A stretch of DNA of 36,933 bases from an uncultured Planctomycetaceae bacterium (lineage in GTDB: Bacteria > Planctomycetota > Planctomycetia > Planctomycetales > Planctomycetaceae), in contig CAIOKE010000259.1 of the NCBI GenBank assembly GCA_903858815.1, forward strand, positions 1 through 36,933. Reading direction: 5' to 3'. Below are positions 25,201 to 34,296 of the stretch, in pieces. The position numbers were made by a program, and so were the translations under genes. The stretch's first letter is position 1, and every line of letters starts with the position of its first letter. Under the pieces are notes generated by a model, which worked only from the letters and a program-made list of their open reading frames with translations, had not been told where the DNA came from and did not search any database.

Positions 25201-28200
25201 CCAGCCTTCAACACAATCGTTCCGGTATCACGCCCTGAGCCACGTACTGCCGAGATCGGAATCGGAAAATCCGCCTGCTCCCAGACCGGACCCGCCGCAA
25301 ACAACTGAAACCAGACCGTTGTTCGATCCGTGACGGTTCGCTTGAACTGCACCTCCAGACTGCGACCACCCTCCGGCCAGCTGCTGACCGCCCAGCCCGC
25401 CACATCATCGCCGCCCACCGACTGAATCGAATACTCACCCGGCAGCGATATCGCCAGTTGAGTAATCTCACCCTGCCGCAGCAGAGCTTCCACCGAAGTT
25501 CGTACAAGCAGCCCCGAGTCCTGTAGTGAGACGGCAGACGTCACACTGGAATGCAGTGTCAGGGCCGTATCGGATTTCTCGGTCATCGGCAGCCATTGCA
25601 GACGCAGCGTCGAGGCTGCAGCAATCGGAACCAGCACCTGCCGCTCCGTACGTCGAAAGCCCGTGGTACGACCATTCACTTTGGCTTCCAGATTGTCACC
25701 CGGAAGGGTCCACTCCAGCAGCCCCGCCACCGCATTTCGCAGCGGCAGATCACAGCGACCAACAACGCCATCCACCTCGGCCGGCAGATCAAATTCCAGA
25801 TCAACCACGTGCAGACCGCGTCCCGCAACCTGCACACTCCACGCAGCACCTGTCGTCACCGGCGGCGCCGCGTTATTCGTCACCAGCTGCTGTTGCTGCT
25901 GAGCCGGGATCTGCTGGCCGGCAAAGTCCGGCAGCTGACCACGTTCCACGTTCAACTGCAGTGGCTTCAGCACAGCCGCAGCACCATCCACAGTGGCGCG
26001 GCGAACCGCTGCTGGGCCCAGTGGAAGTTCGATCGGCAGCGCCTCATCCGCGTCCCGCCAGACCACGAAACGCCCCTCAAACCTGAGCACGCTCTGCGTT
26101 CCGGCCACAGGCAGCAGCTGCGTCGTGCGGTAGTAAGCAGAAATCACTGGCGAACCCAGCGGCCCGCGACGATCGCGCGGCAGCTGATCCGGATGAGCCT
26201 TCTCAAATAACTGCAGAAACTGATCGTGCGGCACAAAAATTCGATCCGCCCGCAACGGAGGCTCACCCGGTGTGTAAGGGATCACCACATCAGCCGCAGC
26301 TGCATTCCCCGGCTGGGCCTGCTGAGCAAAGACGGCGTCCGTGACACAACACAGAACCAGCAGTCCGCTGGCCGCCCCCCGTTTCCACGAACAGCAGCCT
26401 CGCAACAGCGTCAACGGACACCATTCCGTACAGCAGCCACTCAACGATCGACTCAGGACCAGCAGCAGACCACAAACCGAGCCCATTGCCACTCCATCCG
26501 CCAGCCACTGCTGATCGGCCGGCAGCAGAGGAACCGCACCAATGGCTGCCAGCAACAATGCACAACCCAGTCCGAACTGCCGCAGACCACCCGCACCACG
26601 AAGCCACCACAGGATCGCAATCGCCAGTAACGCACTTAACAGCCGCAGAACAGTCAGCTGTCGCTCACTGCGGACCGCCAGTTTCAAGGCCGCCGGACCA
26701 CCCGCAGAATCGGCCAGCGAAAGAAACTTCAACGCGCGATACTCCGCAGGAATCTCCAGATCCACCTGCACCGAAAGTCGAGCAGTACCACGCTGCAGCA
26801 TGCGCCCACGAGTCGGAACAGACTGCTCCACTGACTGCGGTTCCATAACTCCGGAATTGCCCCCGTCCTGCAAACCATCGCCCTCAGGCAGACTTTGAAA
26901 TTCCTGAACAGCTCCGTTCGCTGCCATTCCACTGCCCGCCGCCCTGCCCTCCGTCGCTCGGCCAAATCGAGCTTCTGCCTCAGACTCTCCTCGCGCTGCA
27001 CCATCGACACCAAATCCACCACCACCAAACCCACCACCGCCACCACCCATCGGACGACCGCCTCCCGGCATGCCGCCCATCACGCCCATGCCACCCATGC
27101 CACCCATCAGGCCTCCCGACATATCGGCTTTCTCAAACACCGGTTCCATCGCTGTCGGTGGCACTGCGGCTGCAGGTGCCGCTGGTGATTCAGGAGTGAC
27201 TGGCGAGTCGGTCGCGAGCAGCATGTCCGTCGCGTTGTTCGCAGGTGTCGCGTCCTGCCAGCCACCAGCTCCCGGAGCCATCATCGGTACGGGACGCGTT
27301 TCCCTGGAAGAGGTTGTCAGTGGCGATCTGATGCTCAAGGTGTTGAACATCAGCAGCACGACACAGACTGCGATTCCTGCCAGAGTCTTCCAGCGCCGAC
27401 GCAGACACAGCACTGTCAGAACAAACAACACCAGCAGATACAAAACAGGGCCACTCAAACGCCCGGGCAAACGACGCCACTCCGGCATTTGCAGCCTGCC
27501 CGCCGCTGCCAGCCAGCCTGATTCATCCAGCGGATTCAATGGTCGATAAGAACCCTCAAGGCCAAGGATCAGCGATTCTTCCGGATAGTGCACAGACCAT
27601 TTCTGCTGCAGCACATCAATCGTCACTCCCCGCTGTGTCCCCGCATCCATCAGCAGCTGCAGCGGTTGCTGCGTCTGCAGACGGAATCCGTCAGACTCCA
27701 CGGCCGATTCAAACAGGACCTCCAGCTGATGCTGCATCTGATCGCCCGCAGGCAGTGCCACCAGATAATCGGCCCCTTCGCGACGAACTTCCACCGGCTC
27801 ACCATCCAGGACTGTGGACCACAACCACGAATTCTCAGAGGGCAGTCGGAAACGCAGCGTCTGCACACCACTGGTCTGCAACTGCGCCTCCGTGTGTCGC
27901 TGCACCGTCCCATTGTCACTCAGAACGCACGTGCTGGTCAGCAATTCACAGACCGCACTGGGAACCGCACTGGTGGCATAGCCCGTGACCTGCACCTGAA
28001 ACGCATAATCCGGCTGCACGAAACGGTAAACCAAAGCCGTGCGTCGAGCACTGTCGGGGGGCGGCGGAGTCACCACCGCTGCATCCTCTGTCGCCAGTCC
28101 CGGAATCTCGGCCGTCAGCAATGCTCGCAACGCCTGCTCAGCCAGTGCTTCAAAAACCAGCACACCGTGCTGTCGAACAGCACCCGCCAGTCGGATAATT

Positions 28201-30308
28201 GGTGCATCGATCGGCGTATTCTCAGTCCGCGGCTGCGCTGCAACCACTCGCAGTGTCAGGGAACCTGCAAACCGACGATCCAGCCTCAGCTGATAACTGC
28301 GCAGGCCAGCAGCCACCGCACCCGCAGACTGCTCCACAATGCGTACCGGACCGGTCAGACGCTGAGTCGCCAGTCCGGGGACCAGACCAACAGAGGCCAC
28401 TTCGAACCGCAGCGATTCCCCCAGCGATTCAGAGACCTGCAGCTCCAGACCGCGAATTGTCCCCGCCAGTACATCCACCGACAGTTCCCCGTCCAGTGTC
28501 TGCTGCCGCGCATCGGCCCAGGTTCGCAGGATCGAACGAGCAGCCAGCTGCGGCGACTTACGCTGGATCGCCAGCTCACCTGTGACAGCACTTCCCTCAC
28601 TGCGAAAAACCTGATCATTGCCCGTACCACTGATCGCCGTCAGTCCGGAAAGCTGCAGTGGAGAAATCACCAGATCATCACTCGCACGCAGATGCCACGT
28701 GCCCCCGATCACGACAATCCCCGGAGCATTCACGGATGGCAGACTCACACGCTGCTCCACTTCCGGATCAGCCAGCGTACGATTCAGTTCCACCGTGATG
28801 GTCTGCAGTGAACCCGGCTGGATCGGCTGCGGTGGCTGCACAACAATCGCCCCCGGCTGCGTCCCCGGAGTCCACCGCAGTTCGGCATCACCCGCTTGCA
28901 CTGCCGACAGCTGCCAGTCCGCCGGCAACTGCAGCGGAATCTCAAATAACGGCAGATTCAGCACCTCAATCAGAAATGTCGACTTCAACGTTGCCTGCTC
29001 ATCCGCGAATGACAGGTCCACTGTTGTGTTCGCCAGGACTTCCCGATCTCGCGGACGAACACCAATGTTCAATCCATACTGCTGCTGCCAGAATTCAAAC
29101 GCGATCCCCTCATTGGTTATCCCGCTGTCCGCAGCAGAAATTGCCCGGATTCCCCCGGCAGTCTCGGCCGCCAGACGCAGACCATCCTCATGACGAATCA
29201 CCAGACGACCGGAATGCGTGGACACATCACTGAATTCCACCGTCGGGACCGCGTCCAGCGAAGTTGCTCCGGCACCAGCCGTCTCTGTGCCTGCGGCAGC
29301 ACTGAAGACCACCACTCCATTCAGACGGATAATCCGATCACCCTGCACCGGCTGACGCCACGTCAGAACAACACGCGTACCACCAGCCCGCTCGCTGTCG
29401 TCTTCCAGTGTCCACGATTCCAGTCCGGCCGATTCCACACTGACCACCTCAAACCCCGCCGGGACTCGAGCCGTCAGGCGACTGATCGTCCCACCATACA
29501 CGCTCAGCAGTGATTCACCAGACCAGTGCAGCGACTGCGGACGATACTCAAGCTCCGCCGCCGTCGTCACAAAAATCAGCCTCTGTACTTCGGTCTCACG
29601 CTGCTGAGTCATCCAGCGAAGCCGGACTTCAGCGGCGTTCCCCGCAGGGACTCGATATTCGGCCGGCTGATCATTCGCCGTCGGTCGTTCCAGACTGCGC
29701 TCATTCACCAGCAGCTGTCGACCAGCCGGACAGACAACCGTCAACGCCGTTGCTGCAGCCCCCGGCAGCTGAAAAGCCGCCGCCAGATCACTGCCGGACT
29801 GAGCCAGCGGAGTGGACAATGTCAATTCCAGGGTAAAGCTTCCAGCTGTCTCGTGGGCCAGCAGTAATGCTGAAGCATCAGCAGGATCTCGAGCAATCAG
29901 GGCGGCCTGACCACCAATCTCAGCCCGCTCAACCGACAGATTGCCGGCCGGGATCCGCAACACATGCCACCCCCTGCCAAACTGCTGAACCTGCAGTTTC
30001 AATCGCACCGTGGCCTGCTGCACCAAAGGTGTGACAGACAATTCCGCCTGCTCCACCACAAGGCCCTGCGGCCCCGTTGTCTCAGCCGCCTTCGCCAGTT
30101 CCAGCAGACGCTGAAACTCCTGACGCTGCAGCATCACGCCACGACCATCCTTCGCAAACACCGTTTCCAGCTCATCGGCCGGAACAAAGCGTTCGCGAGG
30201 TGGGTTGACCAGGGCTGCAGGAACCTGCTGTGCACCGACCTGCGGCATAGCCAGCAGCAGTACCAGCGCTGTGAAGAACATCAAACACCCACTGCGTGCG
30301 ATCCTCAT
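22218..30308 (-). CDS. Giant two-module beta-rich envelope protein
   Basis: The 2696-residue protein is not a family I recognise. It has a signal peptide (FFTALVLLLAMPQVGAQQ). Module 1 (about 38-940) begins RERFVPADELETVF and is made of repeated beta-strand blocks. Two helices follow (about 954-994), then a Gly/Met-rich linker (about 1063-1100), more helices (about 1217-1290), a Cys cluster (TEWCPLTLLRGCCSWKR) and a signal-peptide-like stretch ending DAVFAQQ (about 1327). Module 2 (about 1353-2300) begins RADRIFVPHDQFLQLF. A Gln/Ala/Pro-rich region and C-terminal helices (about 2610-2690) end the protein. The two modules align with each other and with the upstream neighbour's. Its start overlaps that gene's stop (ATGA at 30305-30308). 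I infer a large membrane-anchored, periplasm-facing protein. Confidence 0.85.
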   Translation of the reverse strand: MRIARSGCLMFFTALVLLLAMPQVGAQQVPAALVNPPRERFVPADELETVFAKDGRGVMLQRQEFQRLLELAKAAETTGPQGLVVEQAELSVTPLVQQATVRLKLQVQQFGRGWHVLRIPAGNLSVERAEIGGQAALIARDPADASALLLAHETAGSFTLELTLSTPLAQSGSDLAAAFQLPGAAATALTVVCPAGRQLLVNERSLERPTANDQPAEYRVPAGNAAEVRLRWMTQQRETEVQRLIFVTTAAELEYRPQSLHWSGESLLSVYGGTISRLTARVPAGFEVVSVESAGLESWTLEDDSERAGGTRVVLTWRQPVQGDRIIRLNGVVVFSAAAGTETAGAGATSLDAVPTVEFSDVSTHSGRLVIRHEDGLRLAAETAGGIRAISAADSGITNEGIAFEFWQQQYGLNIGVRPRDREVLANTTVDLSFADEQATLKSTFLIEVLNLPLFEIPLQLPADWQLSAVQAGDAELRWTPGTQPGAIVVQPPQPIQPGSLQTITVELNRTLADPEVEQRVSLPSVNAPGIVVIGGTWHLRASDDLVISPLQLSGLTAISGTGNDQVFRSEGSAVTGELAIQRKSPQLAARSILRTWADARQQTLDGELSVDVLAGTIRGLELQVSESLGESLRFEVASVGLVPGLATQRLTGPVRIVEQSAGAVAAGLRSYQLRLDRRFAGSLTLRVVAAQPRTENTPIDAPIIRLAGAVRQHGVLVFEALAEQALRALLTAEIPGLATEDAAVVTPPPPDSARRTALVYRFVQPDYAFQVQVTGYATSAVPSAVCELLTSTCVLSDNGTVQRHTEAQLQTSGVQTLRFRLPSENSWLWSTVLDGEPVEVRREGADYLVALPAGDQMQHQLEVLFESAVESDGFRLQTQQPLQLLMDAGTQRGVTIDVLQQKWSVHYPEESLILGLEGSYRPLNPLDESGWLAAAGRLQMPEWRRLPGRLSGPVLYLLVLFVLTVLCLRRRWKTLAGIAVCVVLLMFNTLSIRSPLTTSSRETRPVPMMAPGAGGWQDATPANNATDMLLATDSPVTPESPAAPAAAVPPTAMEPVFEKADMSGGLMGGMGGMGVMGGMPGGGRPMGGGGGGFGGGGFGVDGAARGESEAEARFGRATEGRAAGSGMAANGAVQEFQSLPEGDGLQDGGNSGVMEPQSVEQSVPTRGRMLQRGTARLSVQVDLEIPAEYRALKFLSLADSAGGPAALKLAVRSERQLTVLRLLSALLAIAILWWLRGAGGLRQFGLGCALLLAAIGAVPLLPADQQWLADGVAMGSVCGLLLVLSRSLSGCCTEWCPLTLLRGCCSWKRGAASGLLVLCCVTDAVFAQQAQPGNAAAADVVIPYTPGEPPLRADRIFVPHDQFLQLFEKAHPDQLPRDRRGPLGSPVISAYYRTTQLLPVAGTQSVLRFEGRFVVWRDADEALPIELPLGPAAVRRATVDGAAAVLKPLQLNVERGQLPDFAGQQIPAQQQQQLVTNNAAPPVTTGAAWSVQVAGRGLHVVDLEFDLPAEVDGVVGRCDLPLRNAVAGLLEWTLPGDNLEAKVNGRTTGFRRTERQVLVPIAAASTLRLQWLPMTEKSDTALTLHSSVTSAVSLQDSGLLVRTSVEALLRQGEITQLAISLPGEYSIQSVGGDDVAGWAVSSWPEGGRSLEVQFKRTVTDRTTVWFQLFAAGPVWEQADFPIPISAVRGSGRDTGTIVLKAGQQFQVRTTALSGVTQLNPDEAPQPAGEALPGRPVAAWRYARQPASVSVRISPTADELTVEALHGLRLEAQRMLWTSRLGLLIRGAARARLDVQIPDGYLPLDVAADGLQDWYIVEPVAGSGAARILSLQLSDARTGQLAIVLQGQQARGADLTSAVLQPPVLTGASASRSELAVWLDAASESSGIDPGSDWNLQPAADANGAFREVADQPASLLLRSTVPLPRAVTIRLRPAVSTLVAESLTVASVTETSLEHLLALRWQVARAAADQFAVELPESLAQIMTFEVPGQRRVLRESAGDGRTRIIFQLQQPVSGQLFVLGTASAALPADRQIRMEPPTFVIPANAASTLSGQGHFRVLVNQSRALLQPLTEQPEDVVAADQITLKIPQQLLDQAVLISRLRAESSAWRIVQPERQQVTPAVVSLATHTTVIAEDGSWRSQHQLQVANEGRQFLPVQIPEGARLLFCRVNGQPSRIVQQDGGAGRQLIPLPQSAEAAAGFEVQFALAGRFAASLAELRRQWSTRELQIPVPVFPEFRDDPDYGITINRNRWSVHVPASWRAVIVKNADLTNVTEAAAQEYVDQKLLSEVEQVLSATSRYSGSAAGGQSGGTDVWFQQQAVQQGQQRLESLRAAGGAGNQQLEDAIRRLSELSVATEGLQQGPGQGYLLGKDLQINADNEQNRMQFFSGNGIQYEAYGLPSKSERGGEPIRGDAPDQSLRFRFMAPEPEARPQSGVESLERRKAADKELKADELSLPGDAEKAAAGPPGMAPGAAGRMPGPQGLARGGRSQSQLRQNALGLERQTMDPAAAGELGEALAKAEQDKSRDRVPEEAATMLDAAAPPAPAPMQAPASGAVPGISGVDDFDTSLQRSEGLLSLNFQIPEDGVVLTFLRAGGNPRLALQVRSAEAVQQGLGLVWALFCGVTAIVIWRTAAQGQLLVLLQRMLLLLAVAGLAGLLCAVSPGLQTLGGLAFFVGSLLTAILLIWRQLKAKKVG

Positions 30309-33300
30309 GCTGCACCCCCTTCATTACCAGCATCAGTACCGCGACCAGTGATCTCTGAAGCATTCTGCGATGCCTCGGTCTCTGTGGCGGTCGGCGGTAC
30401 TGCAGGCAATGCCAGCTCGACAGCCACCGCGGCAGCCGCGACACCCGTCGCCAGCTGTCGCCGACCCAGCAGCAGATTCAACAGCCAGACTGCCGCCACC
30501 ACGACACAACCCGGCACGCCCAGCGCCGCAGCATCCACAATCCCCGAATCACGACGCAGTGACAGCACCGCAACCGCCAGACCGGCCAGCAGCACCATGG
30601 AAATTCGATTTTCCCACGTTGTACGTCGCAGCAACAGACCCACGACAGCCAGCGTCCCACTCAGCATTCCCAGCAGAAACCAGCGTTTCCACCACACCAG
30701 CTCAATCGTCAACTCAGTGCCCGTGGAACGAAACACCGTCACACTGCCCTGAGTTGCAAATTCACTGCCACCGGTGCCGCCGATCCACTCATTCAATGCC
30801 GCCGCTGCAGCCGTATCAGAAGGCGTTCGCAGCAGGTCCGTCCAGTTTGTTCGAGTACTGCGATCTCGTGTCCATAAGGTCGGAGCTCCCACGAAAGTCA
30901 CGTCATCCGGAGCCCAGACGGCCAGTCGTACCTGCTGCAGAACCGTCGAGCTGCTGCCACCACCAACTCGCGGCAGACGCAGCACCTGACTGGACCCCTG
31001 CCCGGTATAAGGTCGCTTTGTATCGTCAGACACAATCGGACAGCGGTACTGCAGAGTCAGCAGAAATGGTTCGTCCGATGTCCCGCTGCGACTGATATTC
31101 ACGTAATACGGGGTCATCGAATCGGGCGCCACATCGGTCGCCTTCTCTACAGTTGTACGCTGGTCATTCAGCAGTGGAGCCTGCAGTTCACTGCCCGGTG
31201 GCAGATCAATTCGCAGCCGCTGCCGTTCACTGGTCGTCATCAGCAGACGCACTCGCCACGCTGCCAGCTGCTGCGTTTCCGTCACAACCTCCACCACCGC
31301 ACGCGAAATCACCGTCGCCGCAACCTCATGCAGCTGATGCCTGCGAATCCTGACCACCGCTGATGCCGGTTGAGCAAAATAGCGGTAAGCAAGGTAGCCG
31401 TCGGCTTCCAGCTTCTCCAGCTCACGCACATCAATCGCCTCAGTCGTTTCACCCTGACTGTCGGCTGTGATGGACAACGATTCATGCCGCAGCAGTCGCA
31501 TTTCGCCGCGTGCCTGAGTCAGAATCACACGTCGTCGGCCGGCAGCATCATCCGCAAACGGTGGCACAATCCGCGCTGGCTCCACTGTAATACTCTGCTC
31601 GGCCGTCGCGGCCGGCTCTGCAGGCGCCGCTGCTGCCGCCGCCGCCGGTGGCGCTGACGCAGCTGGGGCCGCCGGCAATGGCAGATCCCAGTCAATCCCG
31701 ATCTGCACCTCTCCCGTCGCCTCCTCCTGCAGCACCAGAGTCCAGGTGACCCAGCCATTCTCGGCCGACTCCGCCCGATCACGCTGACGAATCACGTGAC
31801 CTGCACTCAATGCCTGAAATCGAACATCAGACGCAATCGCTTCCGGGACCGCAATTCTCAGAGTATCAATGCCGGCATTGCGAATGTCGAAAGTTGCGAC
31901 CGCTGACTGTCGCACAATCTCCGGCTCGACTCGCACCGTCGTCGCCACAAATCCCGCCACCTGCGAAGGACGCGGTGCTGTGCGTACTGACATCGCCAGT
32001 GGCCGTCGCGTGAAATTCCACACACCAATCGAACGCAGACGTGGCTGAGGTTCCACCACCGCATCGCGAGCCGGAAACAACCCCGTCGTCTTCTCATCAA
32101 GTGTCAGGACGTCCAGAAATTCCGGCGCATCAATCGTCAGTGTGCCGGTCTCTCGCTCTACCCCCTCCGGTGTCGGAATCGGCAACGCCAGCTCAGCATT
32201 GTCAGCCGCCGAATCAAACGCCAGATGGCCCTGCAGCGTCACCTCAATCGCACCCATGCGTTTCTGAGTCAATGACAGCACAATGCGACCTGTGCCACGA
32301 TCCAGACTGTATTCCGACATCCCGTCGGCTGACACCGTATCCACGATCAACGCTTCCGGGACCTGCAGCGCCAGCTGGAAAATCCCGGCCCGCTCAATCT
32401 CATAACGAATCACCGACTTCAGACGCAGCTCACTGTCACGAAATGTGTAGTGCAGCGAATGGACCGCCAGCAAACGAGGCTCCACCGGACGGATCTGCAC
32501 CGTCAGACGGCCACGCGAACCACTGTACTCCCACGAATTGGATTCGCCCGCCTGCTTGTCACCCGCGACCCCGGTCGCTGTCTGACGCACTCCGGACTGC
32601 GCAGTCACAACTGCTGTCAATGCCGGATCCGTCGTCAGAGTCAGAACACCCGATTCACGCACAACGCCCTCTGCATGCACCCCCTGCAGACTGCCGTCAT
32701 CAAGACGACCAATCAGAGTTGTCTGGTCACCCTCCAGCGTACGCTCCGTCTGAACCTCCACCTGAAATCGCTCTGTTGCCGGAGCCAGCAGCTCGATCCG
32801 AATCAACTGCTGTGATGGGTTGGTCTGATCGACCGTCCACGCACGAATCCGACCGGCGGCTGCAGTGACATCAATAATTCGCGCATCCCGCGGAGCGGCA
32901 ATCACCAGTTCCCGCAGTTCACCACGCAGGATCTCATAGTTCAGTACTGTCTTCACCTGCAACAGACCCGGCTCAATTCGCGCCTCAGTCTGCGCTGCAG
33001 CACTGGCCAGCAGATCCATCACCGGCTTCGAACCGGCCTTCGGCGACCAGCGCACATCAAAACTGGTCACCGCTCCAATGCTGGCCTTCACCAGAGTACG
33101 ACCAGCCACAGGCTCAGCAGGCAGCAGCACCTGCAGCGGAGCAATCGTGACGGACTGGTCCGGCTCAGGGATCGATACCGTCAGATCGGCAATCCCCGTC
33201 GGCGGACACTGAATCGCAAAGGAACGGTTCTCAGGAGACGTCTGGACCGCCGCTAACAGCTCCAGACGGACCGTCTTCTGACCCGCACCCTTCAACATCA

Positions 33301-33811
33301 GAGAATACTGACCCTCAGCCAGACCCTTCAGCAGGACCGAACCATCCGCCGGCTCCACCCTGCCAATCGCCGCTGCACCAAAAGTCACCGGTAACGCAGC
33401 CCAGCCGTCCTGTCGCAGCACATTGATCTGCAGCTCAGCGCTGATCCTGACAATGTCCTTTTCAACAACCGCTGACCAGCTGGAAGACGTGATCACCGCA
33501 TCCTCGTTGGCTGTCGTCCGCGGAGCATTCTCAAGGGCCTTCTGCAGCAGCTGCAGATACTCGGAATACGGCAGAATCACCGATGCATCCGGGTTATTGA
33601 ACACCTTCTGCAGTTCCCGGAACGGCACATAAATCAGACGCTCCAGCGGACCAGACGGTGGGTCAGCAACCGCAGCAGTCGGCGGGGCAGGCTGCGGAGT
33701 TGCCGGCGGAACAGCCTCGCCAGGCACAGCCTCTGCCTGTTGAGCAGCTGCAGTCAAACCGGAAATCAGCAGCACATACAGGCTGCATGCGAAAGCACAG
33801 CAAGATTTCAT
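30305..33811 (-). CDS. Large single-module beta-rich envelope protein
   Basis: The 1168-residue secreted protein begins MKSCCAFACSLYVLLISGL, a signal peptide, with a Pro/Ala-rich linker to residue 55. The module begins LERLIYVPFRELQKVF (56-71) and continues with beta-strand blocks such as EILRGELRELVIAAP (about 293-307) and RAGIFQLALQVPEAL (about 474-488). It includes an Ala/Pro-rich insert (APAASAPPAAAAAAAPAEP) and ends in a terminal block RLRIDLPPGSEL (about 865-876). Four hydrophobic helices (about 1043-1145) close the protein. The open frame extends 31 codons upstream, but ATG 33811 starts the signal peptide. It is the first gene of a minus-strand run and is translationally coupled to the giant protein. 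No enzyme motif is visible; I infer an envelope-anchored structural or binding role. Confidence 0.85.
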   Translation of the reverse strand: MKSCCAFACSLYVLLISGLTAAAQQAEAVPGEAVPPATPQPAPPTAAVADPPSGPLERLIYVPFRELQKVFNNPDASVILPYSEYLQLLQKALENAPRTTANEDAVITSSSWSAVVEKDIVRISAELQINVLRQDGWAALPVTFGAAAIGRVEPADGSVLLKGLAEGQYSLMLKGAGQKTVRLELLAAVQTSPENRSFAIQCPPTGIADLTVSIPEPDQSVTIAPLQVLLPAEPVAGRTLVKASIGAVTSFDVRWSPKAGSKPVMDLLASAAAQTEARIEPGLLQVKTVLNYEILRGELRELVIAAPRDARIIDVTAAAGRIRAWTVDQTNPSQQLIRIELLAPATERFQVEVQTERTLEGDQTTLIGRLDDGSLQGVHAEGVVRESGVLTLTTDPALTAVVTAQSGVRQTATGVAGDKQAGESNSWEYSGSRGRLTVQIRPVEPRLLAVHSLHYTFRDSELRLKSVIRYEIERAGIFQLALQVPEALIVDTVSADGMSEYSLDRGTGRIVLSLTQKRMGAIEVTLQGHLAFDSAADNAELALPIPTPEGVERETGTLTIDAPEFLDVLTLDEKTTGLFPARDAVVEPQPRLRSIGVWNFTRRPLAMSVRTAPRPSQVAGFVATTVRVEPEIVRQSAVATFDIRNAGIDTLRIAVPEAIASDVRFQALSAGHVIRQRDRAESAENGWVTWTLVLQEEATGEVQIGIDWDLPLPAAPAASAPPAAAAAAAPAEPAATAEQSITVEPARIVPPFADDAAGRRRVILTQARGEMRLLRHESLSITADSQGETTEAIDVRELEKLEADGYLAYRYFAQPASAVVRIRRHQLHEVAATVISRAVVEVVTETQQLAAWRVRLLMTTSERQRLRIDLPPGSELQAPLLNDQRTTVEKATDVAPDSMTPYYVNISRSGTSDEPFLLTLQYRCPIVSDDTKRPYTGQGSSQVLRLPRVGGGSSSTVLQQVRLAVWAPDDVTFVGAPTLWTRDRSTRTNWTDLLRTPSDTAAAAALNEWIGGTGGSEFATQGSVTVFRSTGTELTIELVWWKRWFLLGMLSGTLAVVGLLLRRTTWENRISMVLLAGLAVAVLSLRRDSGIVDAAALGVPGCVVVAAVWLLNLLLGRRQLATGVAAAAVAVELALPAVPPTATETEASQNASEITGRGTDAGNEGGAA

Positions 33812-34038
33812 GGTGAAACCTGTGATCGTCGGGAAATGTGTATAAGCCAGAAGTTCGAGACAGGCTGGTCCGATCAGCAGCAACCGGGAGGCCAGCGGAT
33901 GCACCGTGATCGCGGCGCAGTCCGAGCGCAGTATTCCCCCGCCCCGGAAGTCTAGGTCAAAAAACGGTTTTCGGCGCGGTCGCTGAACCCCAGACTGCTT
34001 CGCTCAGGCCATTTGTTCCGTAAAAGTTGGGAAAAGAG

Positions 34039-34074
34039 GCGGTTTTCCGGGAAAAAGAGAATTCAAAAAACCGC
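34039..34074. repeat. 8-bp inverted repeat GCGGTTTT / AAAACCGC
   Basis: GCGGTTTT (34039-34046) and AAAACCGC (34067-34074) are perfect complements separated by 20 bases. A related ACGGTTTT occurs at 33963-33970. These could be regulator half-sites for the divergent genes or an RNA hairpin. Confidence 0.35.
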
Positions 34075-34224
34075 ACGGAATTTTCTGGACAAACCTGATC
34101 CAGGCCCGAGATTACGCCTTCACGGTGCGTCACATACTGCACCCATGACCGGTTCCGCCGTCACGGATTCCGTAACGCCCGCACCGTTGCACTCACGTTA
34201 CCCGCCGCGGCTACTGCATTCGCC

Positions 34225-34246
34225 GTGCTCGCACCGTGCTCGCACC
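34225..34246. repeat. Perfect tandem 11-mer GTGCTCGCACC x2
   Basis: GTGCTCGCACC occurs at 34225-34235 and immediately again at 34236-34246, then continues GTG. Single GCACCGT or ACGGTGC copies lie nearby (about 34122, 34180). The 11-bp period places copies on about the same helix face, as in regulator sites, 50-70 bases before the SRPBCC start. Confidence 0.5.
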
Positions 34247-34296
34247 GTGATACCACTCCAGAACATCCGTAGAAGTTCCACCGTAGAAACTCAACC

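Larger units (their letters stand above)
33812..34296. other. Divergent intergenic region with repeats
   Basis: This 485-base gap lies between the large envelope protein gene (minus) and the SRPBCC gene (plus), and is the most likely place for the promoter of the giant-protein operon. It contains an A/T-rich block around 33960-34080 with an inverted repeat and a perfect 11-bp tandem repeat near 34225, both listed separately. Short open frames show nothing recognisable. CAGG about eight bases before ATG 33811 is a possible ribosome binding site for the minus-strand gene. Confidence 0.5.

Noticed and set aside
27588-28811. 407-codon open frame on the plus strand
   Set aside because: It is the reverse-strand shadow of the giant protein gene, rich in Arg, His and Gln, as expected from antisense GC-rich coding DNA.
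22218-30308. Giant ORF as a sequencing artefact joining several genes
   Set aside because: The frame is continuous, codon use is even, and both halves align with the neighbouring protein, so a real fusion is more likely than an error.
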